A stretch of DNA of 43,898 nt from an uncultured Clostridia bacterium (GCA_934796775.1 CAKVPH010000016.1:1-43898); one strand, 5' to 3'. Shown: positions 1 to 7,903, numbered from the stretch's first letter. Translations and numbers: made by a program. The notes: generated by a model not told the origin, from the sequence alone.

Positions 1-28
1 AGAGGATTGCAACGTAACGTTGCATCTT

Positions 29-43
29 GATAACCACTTATAA
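29..43 (-). repeat. dispersed core element, diverged copy
   Basis: On the minus strand this reads TTTATAAGTGGTTATC, a diverged form of the core CTATAAGTCGATTAT found elsewhere in the window. It resembles the 7773 copy, which has TTGGTTATC. The flank AAAAGTT precedes it on the same strand. Assignment rests on sequence similarity only. Confidence 0.5.
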
Positions 44-124
44 ACTTTTCGCGGTTAATATAAATTTACAACTCGTTTTAGGTTTTCGACCTTGTTTTTT
101 AATAATGATTAAATTTTATTATTA

Positions 125-155
125 GAAATCCTCTATCGGCGCGAACGCGCCACTT
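125..155. repeat. mosaic block shared with right end
   Basis: GAAATCCTCTATCGGCGC followed by a GCGCC hairpin arm and ACTT. The same block, with three changed bases in the hairpin loop, is at 43754-43784. It is part of the non-coding repeat mosaic present at both ends of the window. Confidence 0.75.
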
Positions 156-259
156 CGCCTACGCGGCGGACGCGCCCCTTTTGTCGCTTACGCAACATTT
201 CCCCCAATTCACTGGGGGAATTTCTCCAAAAGGAGAAAGCTTATTTGTTCTCTAAGTCT

Positions 260-275
260 TATTAATCAACCTATA
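260..275 (-). repeat. dispersed core element, short form
   Basis: The plus strand reads TATTAATCAACCTATA; on the minus strand this is TATAGGTTGATTAATA, a variant of the core CTATAAGTCGATTAT. The same short form recurs at 508-523, 43603-43620 and 43822-43839. Confidence 0.55.
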
Positions 276-507
276 GAGAAGTTTTCTTCACTTTTCCCCC
301 GCTTAGACAAGAGGGGGAAAATGCAAAAGGGGGAGATGCGGAGTGCCGTGGGTGCAGGGGGCGCCTCGGAGTAGCCCCCGCCGTCTTTTGCCAAGCTTTT
401 CGCCGCGCGAAAAGCGAAATAACAATTAAAGTTAATAATAAATTAAAAGCTAATTATTAAAAACATTCCCTTTTGCAAAGAGTTACAGGGATATGCATAT
501 ATCCCTT

Positions 508-523
508 ATTAATCAACCTATAG
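508..523 (-). repeat. dispersed core element, short form
   Basis: The minus strand reads CCTATAGGTTGATTAATA, matching the short form seen at 260 and in the right-end direct repeat. It is followed at 527-556 by a TTTTTAGCGGGAAGATGATA block that is repeated at 43687-43715. Confidence 0.55.
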
Positions 524-611
524 GCTTAGTTTTTAGCGGGAAGATGATATCTTCACCTATAAGCATTTTGAATTCCACATACCCACAATAAAGATGCAAT
601 GTCATGTTGAT

Positions 612-639
612 GTTCATAGAATAATATTATTCTACGAAC
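612..639. repeat. 28-base near-perfect palindrome
   Basis: Arms GTTCATAGAATAAT and ATTATTCTACGAAC pair at 13 of 14 positions with no loop, the only mismatch being A616 against C635. The size and symmetry suit a dimeric protein site or a cruciform. It lies upstream of the 661-699 hairpin in gene-free DNA, with no gene in position to be controlled by it. Confidence 0.6.
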
Positions 640-660
640 TCACATAAAAAACGTATAACA

Positions 661-699
661 AAACGGGTCGTTTGGCTTTCGCCTTACAACCCGTTTTTT
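661..699. terminator. bidirectional intrinsic terminator after recR
   Basis: Stem AAACGGGT (661-668) pairs with ACCCGTTT (689-696), with a smaller GGC/GCC hairpin inside. It is followed by six T on plus and by four T on minus. It lies about 85 bases beyond the recR stop codon, so it probably ends the dnaX-ybaB-recR transcript and may also stop leftward-region transcription on plus. Confidence 0.65.
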
Positions 700-782
700 G
701 TTGCATAATCCGAATTTTATTTATATATCTTCACACTTAACAAATACTTTGATAAATACTACAAAATCTTACGTTAATTTTT

Positions 783-1373
783 TTATAATTCCCTTCTGTC
801 AATTAAAGCACGTGAAAGCGAACCGACGTCGGCATATTCGAGATCGGTTCCTACGGCTATTCCGTGCGCAAGGCGCGTTACCTTAACGCCGAGCGGTTTT
901 ATCAGCGCGGCGATATACATAGCCGTAGCTTCACCTTCAACGTCGGGATTAGTTGCCATAATAACTTCTTTTACACTTCCGTCAAGCCGCTTTAAGAGTT
1001 CTTTTATGCGAATATCGTCAGGTCCGATTCCTTCTAACGGGTTCAGCGTTCCGTGAAGAACGTGATATACTCCGTGGAATTCGTGCGCTTTTTCTAAAGC
1101 GATAACGTCTTTAGGCTCTTTAACCACGCAAATGATATCGGAAGCGCGCTCGCGACAGATGTCGCATACGTCGTTTTCGGAAAAATTGCCGCAAACACTG
1201 CAATAGCGCACCTTTTGTTTTGCGTCCATAATGCTTTCGGCAAATAATTTAGCCTCATCGTCGGACATATTTATGATTTTATACGCAAAACGCTGGGCGG
1301 TTTTTGTGCCCACACCCGGCAGCTTGGTAAATTCGTTTATCAACCGAGCAATAGGCTGAATAATAACGTTCAT
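783..1373 (-). CDS. recR: recombination mediator RecR
   Basis: RecR, 196 residues, the normal family length. It works with RecF and RecO in the cytoplasm to load RecA on gapped DNA. Visible features are an N-terminal helix-hairpin-helix (LPGVGTKTAQR, about 18-28), a four-cysteine zinc motif (CSVCGNFSENDVCDIC, about 58-73) and a C-terminal Toprim domain with NPDVEGEATAMY. The start codon is only three bases beyond the ybaB stop codon and has no clear Shine-Dalgarno sequence, so translation is probably coupled to ybaB. The order dnaX-ybaB-recR is the classic Firmicutes arrangement. A hairpin with T runs lies downstream at 661-699. Confidence 0.97.
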   Translation of the reverse strand: MNVIIQPIARLINEFTKLPGVGTKTAQRFAYKIINMSDDEAKLFAESIMDAKQKVRYCSVCGNFSENDVCDICRERASDIICVVKEPKDVIALEKAHEFHGVYHVLHGTLNPLEGIGPDDIRIKELLKRLDGSVKEVIMATNPDVEGEATAMYIAALIKPLGVKVTRLAHGIAVGTDLEYADVGSLSRALIDRREL

Positions 1374-1376
1374 TTT

Positions 1377-1715
1377 TTATAACATGCCTCCGGCATTGCC
1401 GAACTTAGCCATTTTTTCGTTATACATTTCTTCGGCTTTTTCGTACGCCGAGTTAAGTGCGGCAACAATCAAATCTTCAAGCATTTCCATATCGTCCGGA
1501 TCGACTGCATTCGGGCTGATTTTAACGGAAGAAACAACTTTTTTGCCGTTTACCGTTACTTTTACAAGTCCGCCGCCGCTTTCGCCTTCTATTTCGGCTT
1601 CCTCAAGTTCCTGTTGAGCTTCGGCAAGCTCCTCCTGCATCTTTTGCGCCTGTTTCATAAGTTGTTGCATTTGCGAATTTCCGCCGAAACCGCCGAAACC
1701 TTTAAATCCTGCCAT
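1377..1715 (-). CDS. YbaB/EbfC family nucleoid-associated protein
   Basis: Small DNA-binding protein of the YbaB/EbfC family, about 112 residues, forming dimers that bind DNA. It shows the family pattern: a Gly/Phe-rich N terminus (MAGFKGFGGFGGN), a glutamine- and glutamate-rich helix (QQLMKQAQKMQEELAEAQQ) and the conserved stretch VTVNGKKVVSSVKISP. I chose ATG at 1713-1715 because AAGGAG sits eight bases ahead of it; the GTG three codons upstream overlaps that Shine-Dalgarno sequence. It lies between dnaX and recR and is probably cotranscribed with both. Its role in recombination is inferred from gene order in the family, not from this sequence. Confidence 0.95.
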   Translation of the reverse strand: MAGFKGFGGFGGNSQMQQLMKQAQKMQEELAEAQQELEEAEIEGESGGGLVKVTVNGKKVVSSVKISPNAVDPDDMEMLEDLIVAALNSAYEKAEEMYNEKMAKFGNAGGML

Positions 1716-1810
1716 ATCTTTCACTCCTTAAATTTTATGAGATATTTTTTTATTTTAACGCGAAAACAAAATTTACCGTGTAACAGCATTTATTGCCGCG
1801 TTTTTAACGT

Positions 1811-3646
1811 TTATTTTATAGTAATCTTTTCGCCTTCAAAAGCCTTTTTTACAGCTTCAACCTGTTCGTCGCTCTGCTCGTTTTTTAAAACTTCCGATTT
1901 ATCCGCAACAAGCCTGATATCATCGTAGCCTTCAGCTAAAACGTAATTTTTAAGCTTTGCAATATTTTCAGGCTTAGATAAAAACGTGTATTCGTTCTCG
2001 CCGGACGCATACAAAACAAACGTTTTGCCGTCGTCTCCGGCGGTTACGTCGTCGCACGCCGCCCAAAGCATTATCTCTTTATCCTGCCGCATTTTGCGAA
2101 GAACCGCACCCCAGGCTCTTTCTGCATTTCCGCTCGGCTGAGCTTTCGTTTCGCCGCCGGATACAGATTTTGAACTTACTGCTTTTACCGAACTTTTCTT
2201 TTCGGGTATATCGGGGATAACTTCCTTTTGCAAGGGTTTTGCATAATTTTCAAAAGCAAAACCATCTTCTTCAGCGGGTATTTCGGGAAGATCCACGCCT
2301 TCAACCAAAACTTTTTTGGCAGGCTTTTCTTCCTGCGCCGCTATGGGCTTGCTTACTTGCATTTCGGGTTTTGCCGCGTTTAAAACTTCATTTGTTTTAT
2401 TTAAATCTGCGGTTATAACACCGTTATCGGCACTTTTACTAACACTATTTGCCACAGGTGCAACCATATGATTTACGCTTATATTTCCTGCTAAAGCATT
2501 TTTAAGCTGCTCTTCGAGTTTGCTTATTCTACCCATAAGCGCATCTATATTATAGTCCGCCTGCGGCATACCGGCTTTAACCGCCGCCGTTTCGAATACT
2601 ATTTTAGGATGAGTGCTGTATTTTAAATCGGCTTCTGCGGCAGCGAAAATTTCAACGTATCTTAATAACGCGTGAACGTCTGTCTTATCCGCCAAAGCTT
2701 TAAGCTCTTTAAGCTTGTCCGCAGGCAAATTGAGTATTTCTTCCGGCTTTGTGCAAGTTTTTATTACGAGAAGATCTCTTAATGCCGAGCAAACGTCGCG
2801 ATTAAGAACGCTTACGCTTTTCCCGCGAGACAAAAGATCGTCCACAAGCGTGAGAATTTTTCCGGTATCGCCCGCAATAATTCCGCCTATGAGCTGTTCG
2901 ATTTTTTCGCGATCCGACGCGCCTAAAACTTCCAGAACGTCATCGTAAGTGAGTTCTCCGTCCGAAAACGAAACGCAGATATCCGCAACCGAAAGTGCGT
3001 CTCTCACACTGCCTTCGCCCGCTTTTGCTATTAGCGAAACCGCTTCTTTAGTGTATTTTTTGCCGATTTTATCGTAAATTTTAGCAATAGTATCGGCAAT
3101 TACGGGAGTAGGCACAAGCTTGAAATCAAACCTTAAACAACGCGACAAAATAGTCGCGGGAATTTTATGAACTTCGGTTGTAGCCAGAATAAACACAGCG
3201 TGTGCGGGCGGCTCTTCCAAAGTTTTTAAAAGCGCATTGAACGCTTCGGTAGTGAGCATGTGAACTTCGTCGATAATATACACTTTATATCTGCCGGCAA
3301 CGGGCGGATACTGAATTTTATCGCGGATATCCCTGATGTTTTCTACTTTATTGTTTGACGCGGCGTCCATTTCGAGAATATCGAGATTAGACGGGTTTTC
3401 AAGTTTTTTGCAGACTTCGCACTCGCCGCAAGGACTGCCGTTTACAGGCGACAAGCAATTTATTGCCCGCGCAAAGACCTTTGCCGCAGTGGTTTTGCCC
3501 GTTCCGCGTGCGCCCGTGAACAGATACGCATGCCCTGTTTTATCGTTTTTTATCTGATTGACGAGCGTTCGTACTATATGCTCCTGCCCCACGATCTGAT
3601 CGAAGGTTTTAGGACGAAACGCTCTGTATAACGCCAGATAAGACAT
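1811..3646 (-). CDS. dnaX: DNA polymerase III subunits gamma/tau DnaX
   Basis: Clamp-loader ATPase subunit of the replisome, 611 residues. The AAA+ module has Walker A GARGTGKTTAAKVFARAI near 45-62, a zinc module with CLSPVNGSPCGECEVC, Walker B with DEVHML and sensor 1 in FILATTEVHKIPATILSRC. A low-complexity linker around 400-500 precedes a C-terminal tau-like domain. Start at 3646 has AAGGAG at the correct distance. It heads the dnaX-ybaB-recR operon. An AAAAAAG stretch exists in the linker, but its frame does not match the E. coli-type slippery site, so I annotate only the full-length product. Confidence 0.97.
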   Translation of the reverse strand: MSYLALYRAFRPKTFDQIVGQEHIVRTLVNQIKNDKTGHAYLFTGARGTGKTTAAKVFARAINCLSPVNGSPCGECEVCKKLENPSNLDILEMDAASNNKVENIRDIRDKIQYPPVAGRYKVYIIDEVHMLTTEAFNALLKTLEEPPAHAVFILATTEVHKIPATILSRCLRFDFKLVPTPVIADTIAKIYDKIGKKYTKEAVSLIAKAGEGSVRDALSVADICVSFSDGELTYDDVLEVLGASDREKIEQLIGGIIAGDTGKILTLVDDLLSRGKSVSVLNRDVCSALRDLLVIKTCTKPEEILNLPADKLKELKALADKTDVHALLRYVEIFAAAEADLKYSTHPKIVFETAAVKAGMPQADYNIDALMGRISKLEEQLKNALAGNISVNHMVAPVANSVSKSADNGVITADLNKTNEVLNAAKPEMQVSKPIAAQEEKPAKKVLVEGVDLPEIPAEEDGFAFENYAKPLQKEVIPDIPEKKSSVKAVSSKSVSGGETKAQPSGNAERAWGAVLRKMRQDKEIMLWAACDDVTAGDDGKTFVLYASGENEYTFLSKPENIAKLKNYVLAEGYDDIRLVADKSEVLKNEQSDEQVEAVKKAFEGEKITIK

Positions 3647-3786
3647 CTTTTGCTCCTTAGTTTATTTAAAATTATACAAGTAAATATTACGGTAAATATT
3701 TTTCGCGGTTTTTTGCCCGCCATGCTTTATTCGCTTTTGGCAACTTAAAATTTATTGCCTGATTTTTTGCCCTTCAATTCAAATGA

Positions 3787-3810
3787 AAACCGCGGCAATT
3801 TCAGCGGTTT
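3787..3810 (-). terminator. weak hairpin at sigH stop codon
   Basis: AAACCGC (3787-3793) pairs with GCGGTTT (3804-3810) around a ten-base loop. On the minus strand it overlaps the sigH stop codon and is followed by TTTTCATTT. It is a plausible but weak intrinsic terminator. Confidence 0.4.
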
Positions 3811-4511
3811 AAAATAACCAGACTGATTTTTCTTTTTATTCGTGACAGCGCGTTATCGATACACTTAGGATCTTTCCCCATTTTTTCGCCTATTTCGGTA
3901 TACGAAAGCCCGTACAAGTAGTTTTGAAAGACCGAAAATTCGAATTTAGAAAGCACGTTTTGTATATCGTTTAACAACTCGTTTGCGTTTTCGTCGTTTA
4001 TAAGTTGCTGTTCGGGATCGTACTCAAACAGTTTTTTAAGTTCCGGCGAAGTTCCGTAAATAGAAACGTACCCGTTAAGCGGACGATTTTTTATGCTCTG
4101 TGAATTTCTTACGGCGTTTAGTATTTTTGAACGTATACAACAATACGCATACGTTTTGAACATACTTTTCCCGTTATAACCGTTTACCGCGCTCAAAAAG
4201 CCCAAAACGCCTTCCTGCATAAGATCGTCGTTATCGCCGCCGGCAAGATAAAACGAATGCGAAGCCGCTTTTAACACGTATTTATACCGTTCATAAAGCT
4301 CGTCAAATGCAGCCGCGTTACCTCCGCGGTACATTTTAACAAGTTCTTCGTCTGATATAGTCTTATCACTGCGCCCGCTTTTTTCGCTGCAATCTGCAGA
4401 ATCTGTAGTTTCAAAAGCTTCGGGCGTTCCTGATTTTTCTAAAATTTCGGACGATTCAGACTTTTCAGGCGTTTTATCCGACATTCGTTCTTCATAAGGC
4501 AGATCGCTCAT
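3801..4511 (-). CDS. sigH: RNA polymerase sigma factor SigH-like (sporulation/stationary phase)
   Basis: Sigma-70 family factor, about 236 residues from ATG at 4509-4511, which has AAAGGA in front and lies four bases after the rlmB stop codon. An upstream in-frame start would overlap rlmB by about 100 bases and has no support. Region 2 shows DNDDLMQEGVLGFLSAV and FKTYAYCCIRSKI; region 4 shows LSYTEIGEKMGKDPKCIDNA. The first 55 or so residues are rich in Ser, Glu and Lys and are longer than usual for SigH. Identity as SigH rests on the domain pattern plus mrnC-rlmB-sigH gene order, as in Bacillus, though yacP is absent between rlmB and sigH. SigH drives early sporulation genes in Bacillus. Confidence 0.88.
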   Translation of the reverse strand: MSDLPYEERMSDKTPEKSESSEILEKSGTPEAFETTDSADCSEKSGRSDKTISDEELVKMYRGGNAAAFDELYERYKYVLKAASHSFYLAGGDNDDLMQEGVLGFLSAVNGYNGKSMFKTYAYCCIRSKILNAVRNSQSIKNRPLNGYVSIYGTSPELKKLFEYDPEQQLINDENANELLNDIQNVLSKFEFSVFQNYLYGLSYTEIGEKMGKDPKCIDNALSRIKRKISLVILNR

Positions 4512-4515
4512 TTTG

Positions 4516-5232
4516 TTAATTCCTTTGGCGAAGAGCCTCGAACACCGCAACGCCGCACGCAACGGAAGCGTTAAGCGAATTGATCTTTCCGCGCATCGTG
4601 ATAGACAGCACACCGTCGCATTTTTTTTGCGTGAGTTTGTTTACGCCGGTATCTTCGCCGCCCACAACCAAAGCTATACGCCCCTTTAAATTAGCCGAAT
4701 AAATATCGCTTCCGCCGATTTCAAGCCCGAAAACGAACACGTTTGCTTCTTTAAGTTTATCTATTGCAGCGTTTACGTTTGTAACCCTTGCAACGGGAAC
4801 GTGGTTCGCCGCGCCTTCGGAAATACGCATAACGGCGTCGGTAACACAGGCACTTCTGTGCTTGCCTATTATGATTCCGTCAAGTCCGCCGCACTCGGCA
4901 ACTCTTATAATACTGCCGAGGTTATGCGGATCTTCTATTCCGTCCAGCACAAGAAAGAAACAATCCCTGCCTTCGGTGTTTTCAATCATATCTTCGATAT
5001 CGGTATATACGAAATCGGAAGTAAACGCTATAAATCCCTGATGTCTGCCGCTTTTGCTCTGCTTGTCCAAAACAGCTTTATCGGCATAAGAAAATTTTAC
5101 GCCATGCTCTTTTATCTGATTTACGAGTGCGCGCGACGCGGGATCGCGCAGTCCGTTCTCTATTAAAACTTTATCTATAGTTTTATCCGTTTTAAGCAGT
5201 TCTGCTACGGCGTTTTTTCCTTCGGTTATCAT
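4516..5232 (-). CDS. rlmB: 23S rRNA (guanosine-2'-O-)-methyltransferase RlmB
   Basis: SpoU/TrmH-family SPOUT methyltransferase, 238 residues. It modifies a guanosine of 23S rRNA using S-adenosylmethionine. The N-terminal L30e-like substrate-binding domain (about 1-80) begins MITEGKNAVAELL. The SPOUT domain carries VLDGIEDPHNLGSIIRVAE, ALVVGGEDTGVN and the C-terminal SLNASVACGVAVFEALR knot motif. An AAGGAG-like site precedes the start. It follows mrnC by 46 bases and runs directly into sigH, forming a compact three-gene unit. RlmB is the best name; closely related TrmH-family paralogues with other targets cannot be excluded. Confidence 0.92.
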   Translation of the reverse strand: MITEGKNAVAELLKTDKTIDKVLIENGLRDPASRALVNQIKEHGVKFSYADKAVLDKQSKSGRHQGFIAFTSDFVYTDIEDMIENTEGRDCFFLVLDGIEDPHNLGSIIRVAECGGLDGIIIGKHRSACVTDAVMRISEGAANHVPVARVTNVNAAIDKLKEANVFVFGLEIGGSDIYSANLKGRIALVVGGEDTGVNKLTQKKCDGVLSITMRGKINSLNASVACGVAVFEALRQRN

Positions 5233-5278
5233 TCGTTCTCCTTAAAGTCTATCGTCTTTATGCGTAAAGGGCGTTTTT

Positions 5279-5776
5279 TTAATTTTCGCTTTCGTAAGTT
5301 TCGTTTTTAATTTCGCGCAAAGTTACATTTTCACTTTTATCCGCGTTTTCTTTACTTTCTGCCGAGTCGCCGGCTAAACCCGCATCGTCCGTCAAGGACA
5401 AAATGTAGTTGAGGCGTTCGATTTGCCCCGTAATATAAAGGTAGCCGACCACGGCTTCGAATCCGGTGGATTTAACGTAATCGCCGGCTGTAGAGTTTTT
5501 TGCTTTACTGCCTTTTTTTGCGTTGCGTGCGCGTTTGTAAATGGCAACTTCTTCTTCGTTAAGCTCAGTTAAAAGCCCGTTTATAGCGCGAGCTTGTGCC
5601 GTAGCGCAAACGAGTTTAGATTCTTTTTTTTGCAAAACGTTGCTTTTTACGTCGCTTGAAAAGGCTAACTTTTCACGCACGTAAAGAGTATGCACTCCGT
5701 CGCCTATATAGGCAAGTACGACGGGATTCATAAACCGCGCCTGCATTTTTGGTAATTTTTGCTCTATATCAAACAA
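5279..5776 (-). CDS. mrnC: Mini-ribonuclease III (23S rRNA maturation)
   Basis: RNase III-like catalytic domain without a double-stranded-RNA-binding domain, about 165 residues. In Bacillus, Mini-III trims the 23S rRNA precursor. The signature LAYIGDGVHTLYVRE carries the catalytic Asp/Glu surface, followed by LVCATAQARAINGLL, ARNAKKGSKAKNS and GFEAVVGYLYITGQ. I prefer the TTG at 5774-5776 because AAAGGA lies seven bases ahead; a second TTG at 5803 is possible but has no Shine-Dalgarno sequence. About 30 acidic residues beyond the core form a variable tail. It precedes rlmB and sigH as in Bacillus. No cysS lies upstream; cwlD ends there instead. Confidence 0.9.
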   Translation of the reverse strand: MFDIEQKLPKMQARFMNPVVLAYIGDGVHTLYVREKLAFSSDVKSNVLQKKESKLVCATAQARAINGLLTELNEEEVAIYKRARNAKKGSKAKNSTAGDYVKSTGFEAVVGYLYITGQIERLNYILSLTDDAGLAGDSAESKENADKSENVTLREIKNETYESEN

Positions 5777-5933
5777 TTTATAGTCCTTTTTTTGCAAACT
5801 CAACGCTTTGCAGATAAAATATATATATTATTATATCATATAATTTTATATTTTACAATTATTTATTCGCGCATTTCGTTTATTCCGGTTTTACCGGACT
5901 TTTTAACCAAACGCAAAAAAAATACGCATTAAA

Positions 5934-6668
5934 CTATTCTGAAAGGTATTTTAATACACCCTCCCATATGGTCTTTGCAAGATAATCGCGATAAGAATCG
6001 GTAAGCAGAAGTTTTTCGTCCTCGGCGTTGGATAAAAAGCCGCATTCACAAATAACCGCGGGACACGGCGAAACGTTTAAAATAAAATAATCGCCGTAAA
6101 AGACCGAGCAGTTCCGCGACTTGCTTTCGGATTCGTTGAATTTTGCACTTATAGCATTTGCAAGTTTAAGTCCCTTTTCGTCACCTTTTTTGCAATAAAT
6201 CATTGTTCCGCGCCTGTTTTTCGCGTTGCAACTGTTAAGATGTACCGAAATTACCGCCTGCGGCATGCTCTGCTCTATTATTTCTTTGCGTTTTTGCATA
6301 TCGCGCTTTTTAAAACCCGGCGATAATACGCCGTAAAGTCCGCCGCTCGTATCCCTTGTCATAACGGCGTTAAAACCCGCGTTTGTAACTAATTTTTCAA
6401 GCTTTTTGGCAATAGAAAGATTTATATCGCTCTCACGCGCGTCGGTATTAACGCCGGAAACGCCGCCGTCTATACCGCCGTGTCCTGCGTCGATTACGAT
6501 ATTGTATTTTACGGGCGGCGTTGCCGCTATCGTCTGTTTTTTAAAAGGAAAAAATAAAACGAACATAAAAACCGAATACACGGCAACAAGCAGCGACGGA
6601 AGTGCTTTTTTAAAAAAATGTGTTTTTTTCATTTTGTTATTGTTTTGCTCCAAAAAGTTAATAATCAT
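5934..6668 (-). CDS. cwlD: N-acetylmuramoyl-L-alanine amidase, CwlD-like
   Basis: Amidase_3 family zinc enzyme, 244 residues, with one N-terminal membrane segment (about 20-42) that would place the catalytic part outside. It cleaves the bond between muramic acid and the stem peptide; CwlD does this when spore cortex muramic-delta-lactam is made. Key motifs are VIDAGHGGIDGG, the ESDINLSIAKKL glutamate region, VISVHLNS and the catalytic CECGFLSNAEDE. A second in-frame ATG at 6632 has GGAG sixteen bases upstream, so the true N terminus is uncertain. A dispersed core element abuts the 6668 start and supplies the leader. Single-domain size and genomic context favour CwlD over other amidases. Confidence 0.82.
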   Translation of the reverse strand: MIINFLEQNNNKMKKTHFFKKALPSLLVAVYSVFMFVLFFPFKKQTIAATPPVKYNIVIDAGHGGIDGGVSGVNTDARESDINLSIAKKLEKLVTNAGFNAVMTRDTSGGLYGVLSPGFKKRDMQKRKEIIEQSMPQAVISVHLNSCNAKNRRGTMIYCKKGDEKGLKLANAISAKFNESESKSRNCSVFYGDYFILNVSPCPAVICECGFLSNAEDEKLLLTDSYRDYLAKTIWEGVLKYLSE

Positions 6669-6670
6669 AT

Positions 6671-6706
6671 AAAAGTCCGCCTATAAGTCAATTATCGGTG
6701 CTTTTT
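6671..6706 (+). repeat. dispersed core element
   Basis: Reads AAAAGTCCGC then CTATAAGTCAATTAT then CGGTGCTTTTT. Fourteen of 15 core bases match the consensus. The AAAAG and CTTTT ends can pair, with CCG against CGG, giving a hairpin with the core in the loop. It ends two bases before the cwlD start codon. Confidence 0.75.
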
Positions 6707-6851
6707 CTTTTACATATTATCTATAAAATTGTATTATTAAGAGTTTAAAAAAATGATAAAAACAGTAAAAAAGACTTGATTGCAAAATTGTGAATATATT
6801 GTGAATATATTGTCATAAAAAGCATTTTTTTCGGTTTTTTACATGTTTTGG

Positions 6852-6880
6852 TTGACTTTACAAAAAAGCAAGCGTAAAAT
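6852..6880 (+). promoter_or_regulatory. promoter for CvpA-like gene
   Basis: TTGACT (6852-6857), a 17-base spacer, then TAAAAT (6875-6880): a good vegetative-type promoter that would start transcription near 6887, about 90 bases before the gene. Confidence 0.65.
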
Positions 6881-6976
6881 GATTTTGTACCGCTTGATAA
6901 ATACGCGGTGATTTTAAGGCGGTTTGCACCGCTTGATTGCGGACAAAATTCCGCACGAATAGTTAAGGAGATAAAA

Positions 6977-7720
6977 ATGTTAAATAATCTTTTGGCGGAA
7001 ATGTCCGCCGGAACGATTACGAATATTATAGTTGCGGTAATATTTTTGATTATTGCAATAATAAGTTGTGCAAAAGGATTCGTAAAACAGACGTTTGGTT
7101 TAATTACGACGGTGTGTGCGATTTTAATCGCCTACTTTTTGTGCGACGACCTTGTAAATCTCGTAAACAAAAATTTTGACTGGAACACCAAACTTGCGGC
7201 AAAACTTGCGGATTCGTTTTCGGGTAACGCGGCTTTTTCGTTAGAACTTACGACTGAAAATCTTTCCGAAGCCATTCATCAGATGGGGCTTCCGTCGTTT
7301 ATAGCAGATTTCGCGCTTAAAATTCTTCCGGAAGCTGTTGGCGAGTATGAAAACGTAGGTTTGTTTTTATCCGCAATCCTTGCAAACTACATATTGATTG
7401 CTGCGGCTTTTGCATTTTTGTTCATTCTTTCAAAAATTATTTTGGGCTTGCTTAAAAAACTCGTACTCAAAGTAGTGCAGCTCCCGCTAATCAGAAGTGT
7501 AGATAAGCTCTTAGGTCTTGCGTTCGGCGTGATTAAAGCCGCGCTTTGGATAATTGCAATAGTGTACGTTATAAAAATTCTCCCCTCGTCTATTCCGTAT
7601 ATAAGCTACGTGAAAGACGGAATCGAAGCTTCTCAGATTATTCAGTTTATCGATAAAAGCAATATTTCTGGTTGGATCTTTGGAATTATAGATAACCTTA
7701 TATCTTCAATAATCGGTTAA
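6977..7720 (+). CDS. CvpA family membrane protein
   Basis: About 248 residues with at least four hydrophobic segments (near 15-45, 120-150, 160-185 and 195-220), giving a CvpA/colicin V production-type integral membrane protein. The first hydrophobic hairpin with CAKGFVKQTFGLITTVCAIL is typical of the family. ATG at 6977 has AAGGAG at a good distance; an upstream in-frame start at 6908 lacks one. The gene has its own promoter and a strong terminator at 7738-7769, so it appears monocistronic. Family members are linked to envelope homeostasis; the molecular activity is not known from sequence. Confidence 0.8.
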   Translation: MLNNLLAEMSAGTITNIIVAVIFLIIAIISCAKGFVKQTFGLITTVCAILIAYFLCDDLVNLVNKNFDWNTKLAAKLADSFSGNAAFSLELTTENLSEAIHQMGLPSFIADFALKILPEAVGEYENVGLFLSAILANYILIAAAFAFLFILSKIILGLLKKLVLKVVQLPLIRSVDKLLGLAFGVIKAALWIIAIVYVIKILPSSIPYISYVKDGIEASQIIQFIDKSNISGWIFGIIDNLISSIIG

Positions 7721-7737
7721 AAAACATATGGTTTATT

Positions 7738-7769
7738 AAAAGGAAAGTATTTTACACTTTCCTTTTTTT
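7738..7769 (+). terminator. intrinsic terminator of CvpA-like gene
   Basis: AAAGGAAAGT pairs with ACTTTCCTTT over a seven-base loop, followed by a T run at 7763-7769. It lies 18 bases after the stop codon. Confidence 0.85.
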
Positions 7770-7772
7770 GTT

Positions 7773-7810
7773 AAAAAGTGCGGCTATAAGTTGGTTATCG
7801 CGCATTTTAT
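7773..7810 (+). repeat. dispersed core element
   Basis: AAAAGTGCGG, then CTATAAGTTGGTTAT (13 of 15 core bases), then CGCGCATTTTA. The ends AAAAGTGCG and CGCGCATTTT form an imperfect inverted repeat. It sits just after the terminator of the CvpA-like gene, on the same strand as that gene. Confidence 0.75.
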
Positions 7811-7874
7811 ACATAAACTCTTATAAGAGATTTAACAAAAAAACTTATTTCATTTAATTTCCCTTTTTTTCGCG

Positions 7875-7903
7875 TTGACAAATTATGTTTTGCCTTGTAT
7901 AAT
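7875..7903 (+). promoter_or_regulatory. consensus promoter for YugP-type gene
   Basis: TTGACA (7875-7880), a spacer of exactly 17 bases, then TATAAT (7898-7903). Both hexamers are perfect, so this should be one of the strongest vegetative promoters in the window. Confidence 0.9.

Larger units (their letters stand above)
1..782. other. gene-free repeat and palindrome mosaic (left end)
   Basis: No convincing gene is visible here. The stretch is a patchwork of short hairpins: a 17-base palindrome at 8-24 (TGCAACGTAACGTTGCA), a GGCGCG/CGCGCC hairpin at 139-152, C-run/G-run hairpins near 199-222 and 293-320, a hairpin at 487-506, a GAAGAT/ATCTTC hairpin near 540-554 and a 28-base near-palindrome at 612-639. 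Several blocks recur at the right end of the window (43556-43898), so this is a mosaic of dispersed non-coding repeats rather than unique sequence. Confidence 0.8.
6669..6976. other. divergent intergenic region with direct repeat
   Basis: The gap between cwlD and the CvpA-like gene holds a dispersed core element (6671-6706), an 11-base direct repeat TTGTGAATATA in tandem at 6788-6809 with a partial third copy, and a promoter at 6852-6880. No gene is visible in it. Confidence 0.7.

Noticed and set aside
2290..2330. AAAAAAG in dnaX that might cause programmed frameshifting to make gamma
   Set aside because: The reading frame places codons AAA AAA after GCC, not the A AAA AAG phase needed for efficient -1 slippage, and no strong stem-loop was noted after it.
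3647..3800. Signal recognition particle RNA upstream of dnaX
   Set aside because: In some Firmicutes the SRP RNA lies here, but the 154-base gap shows no GGAA/GCAGC helix 8 signature.
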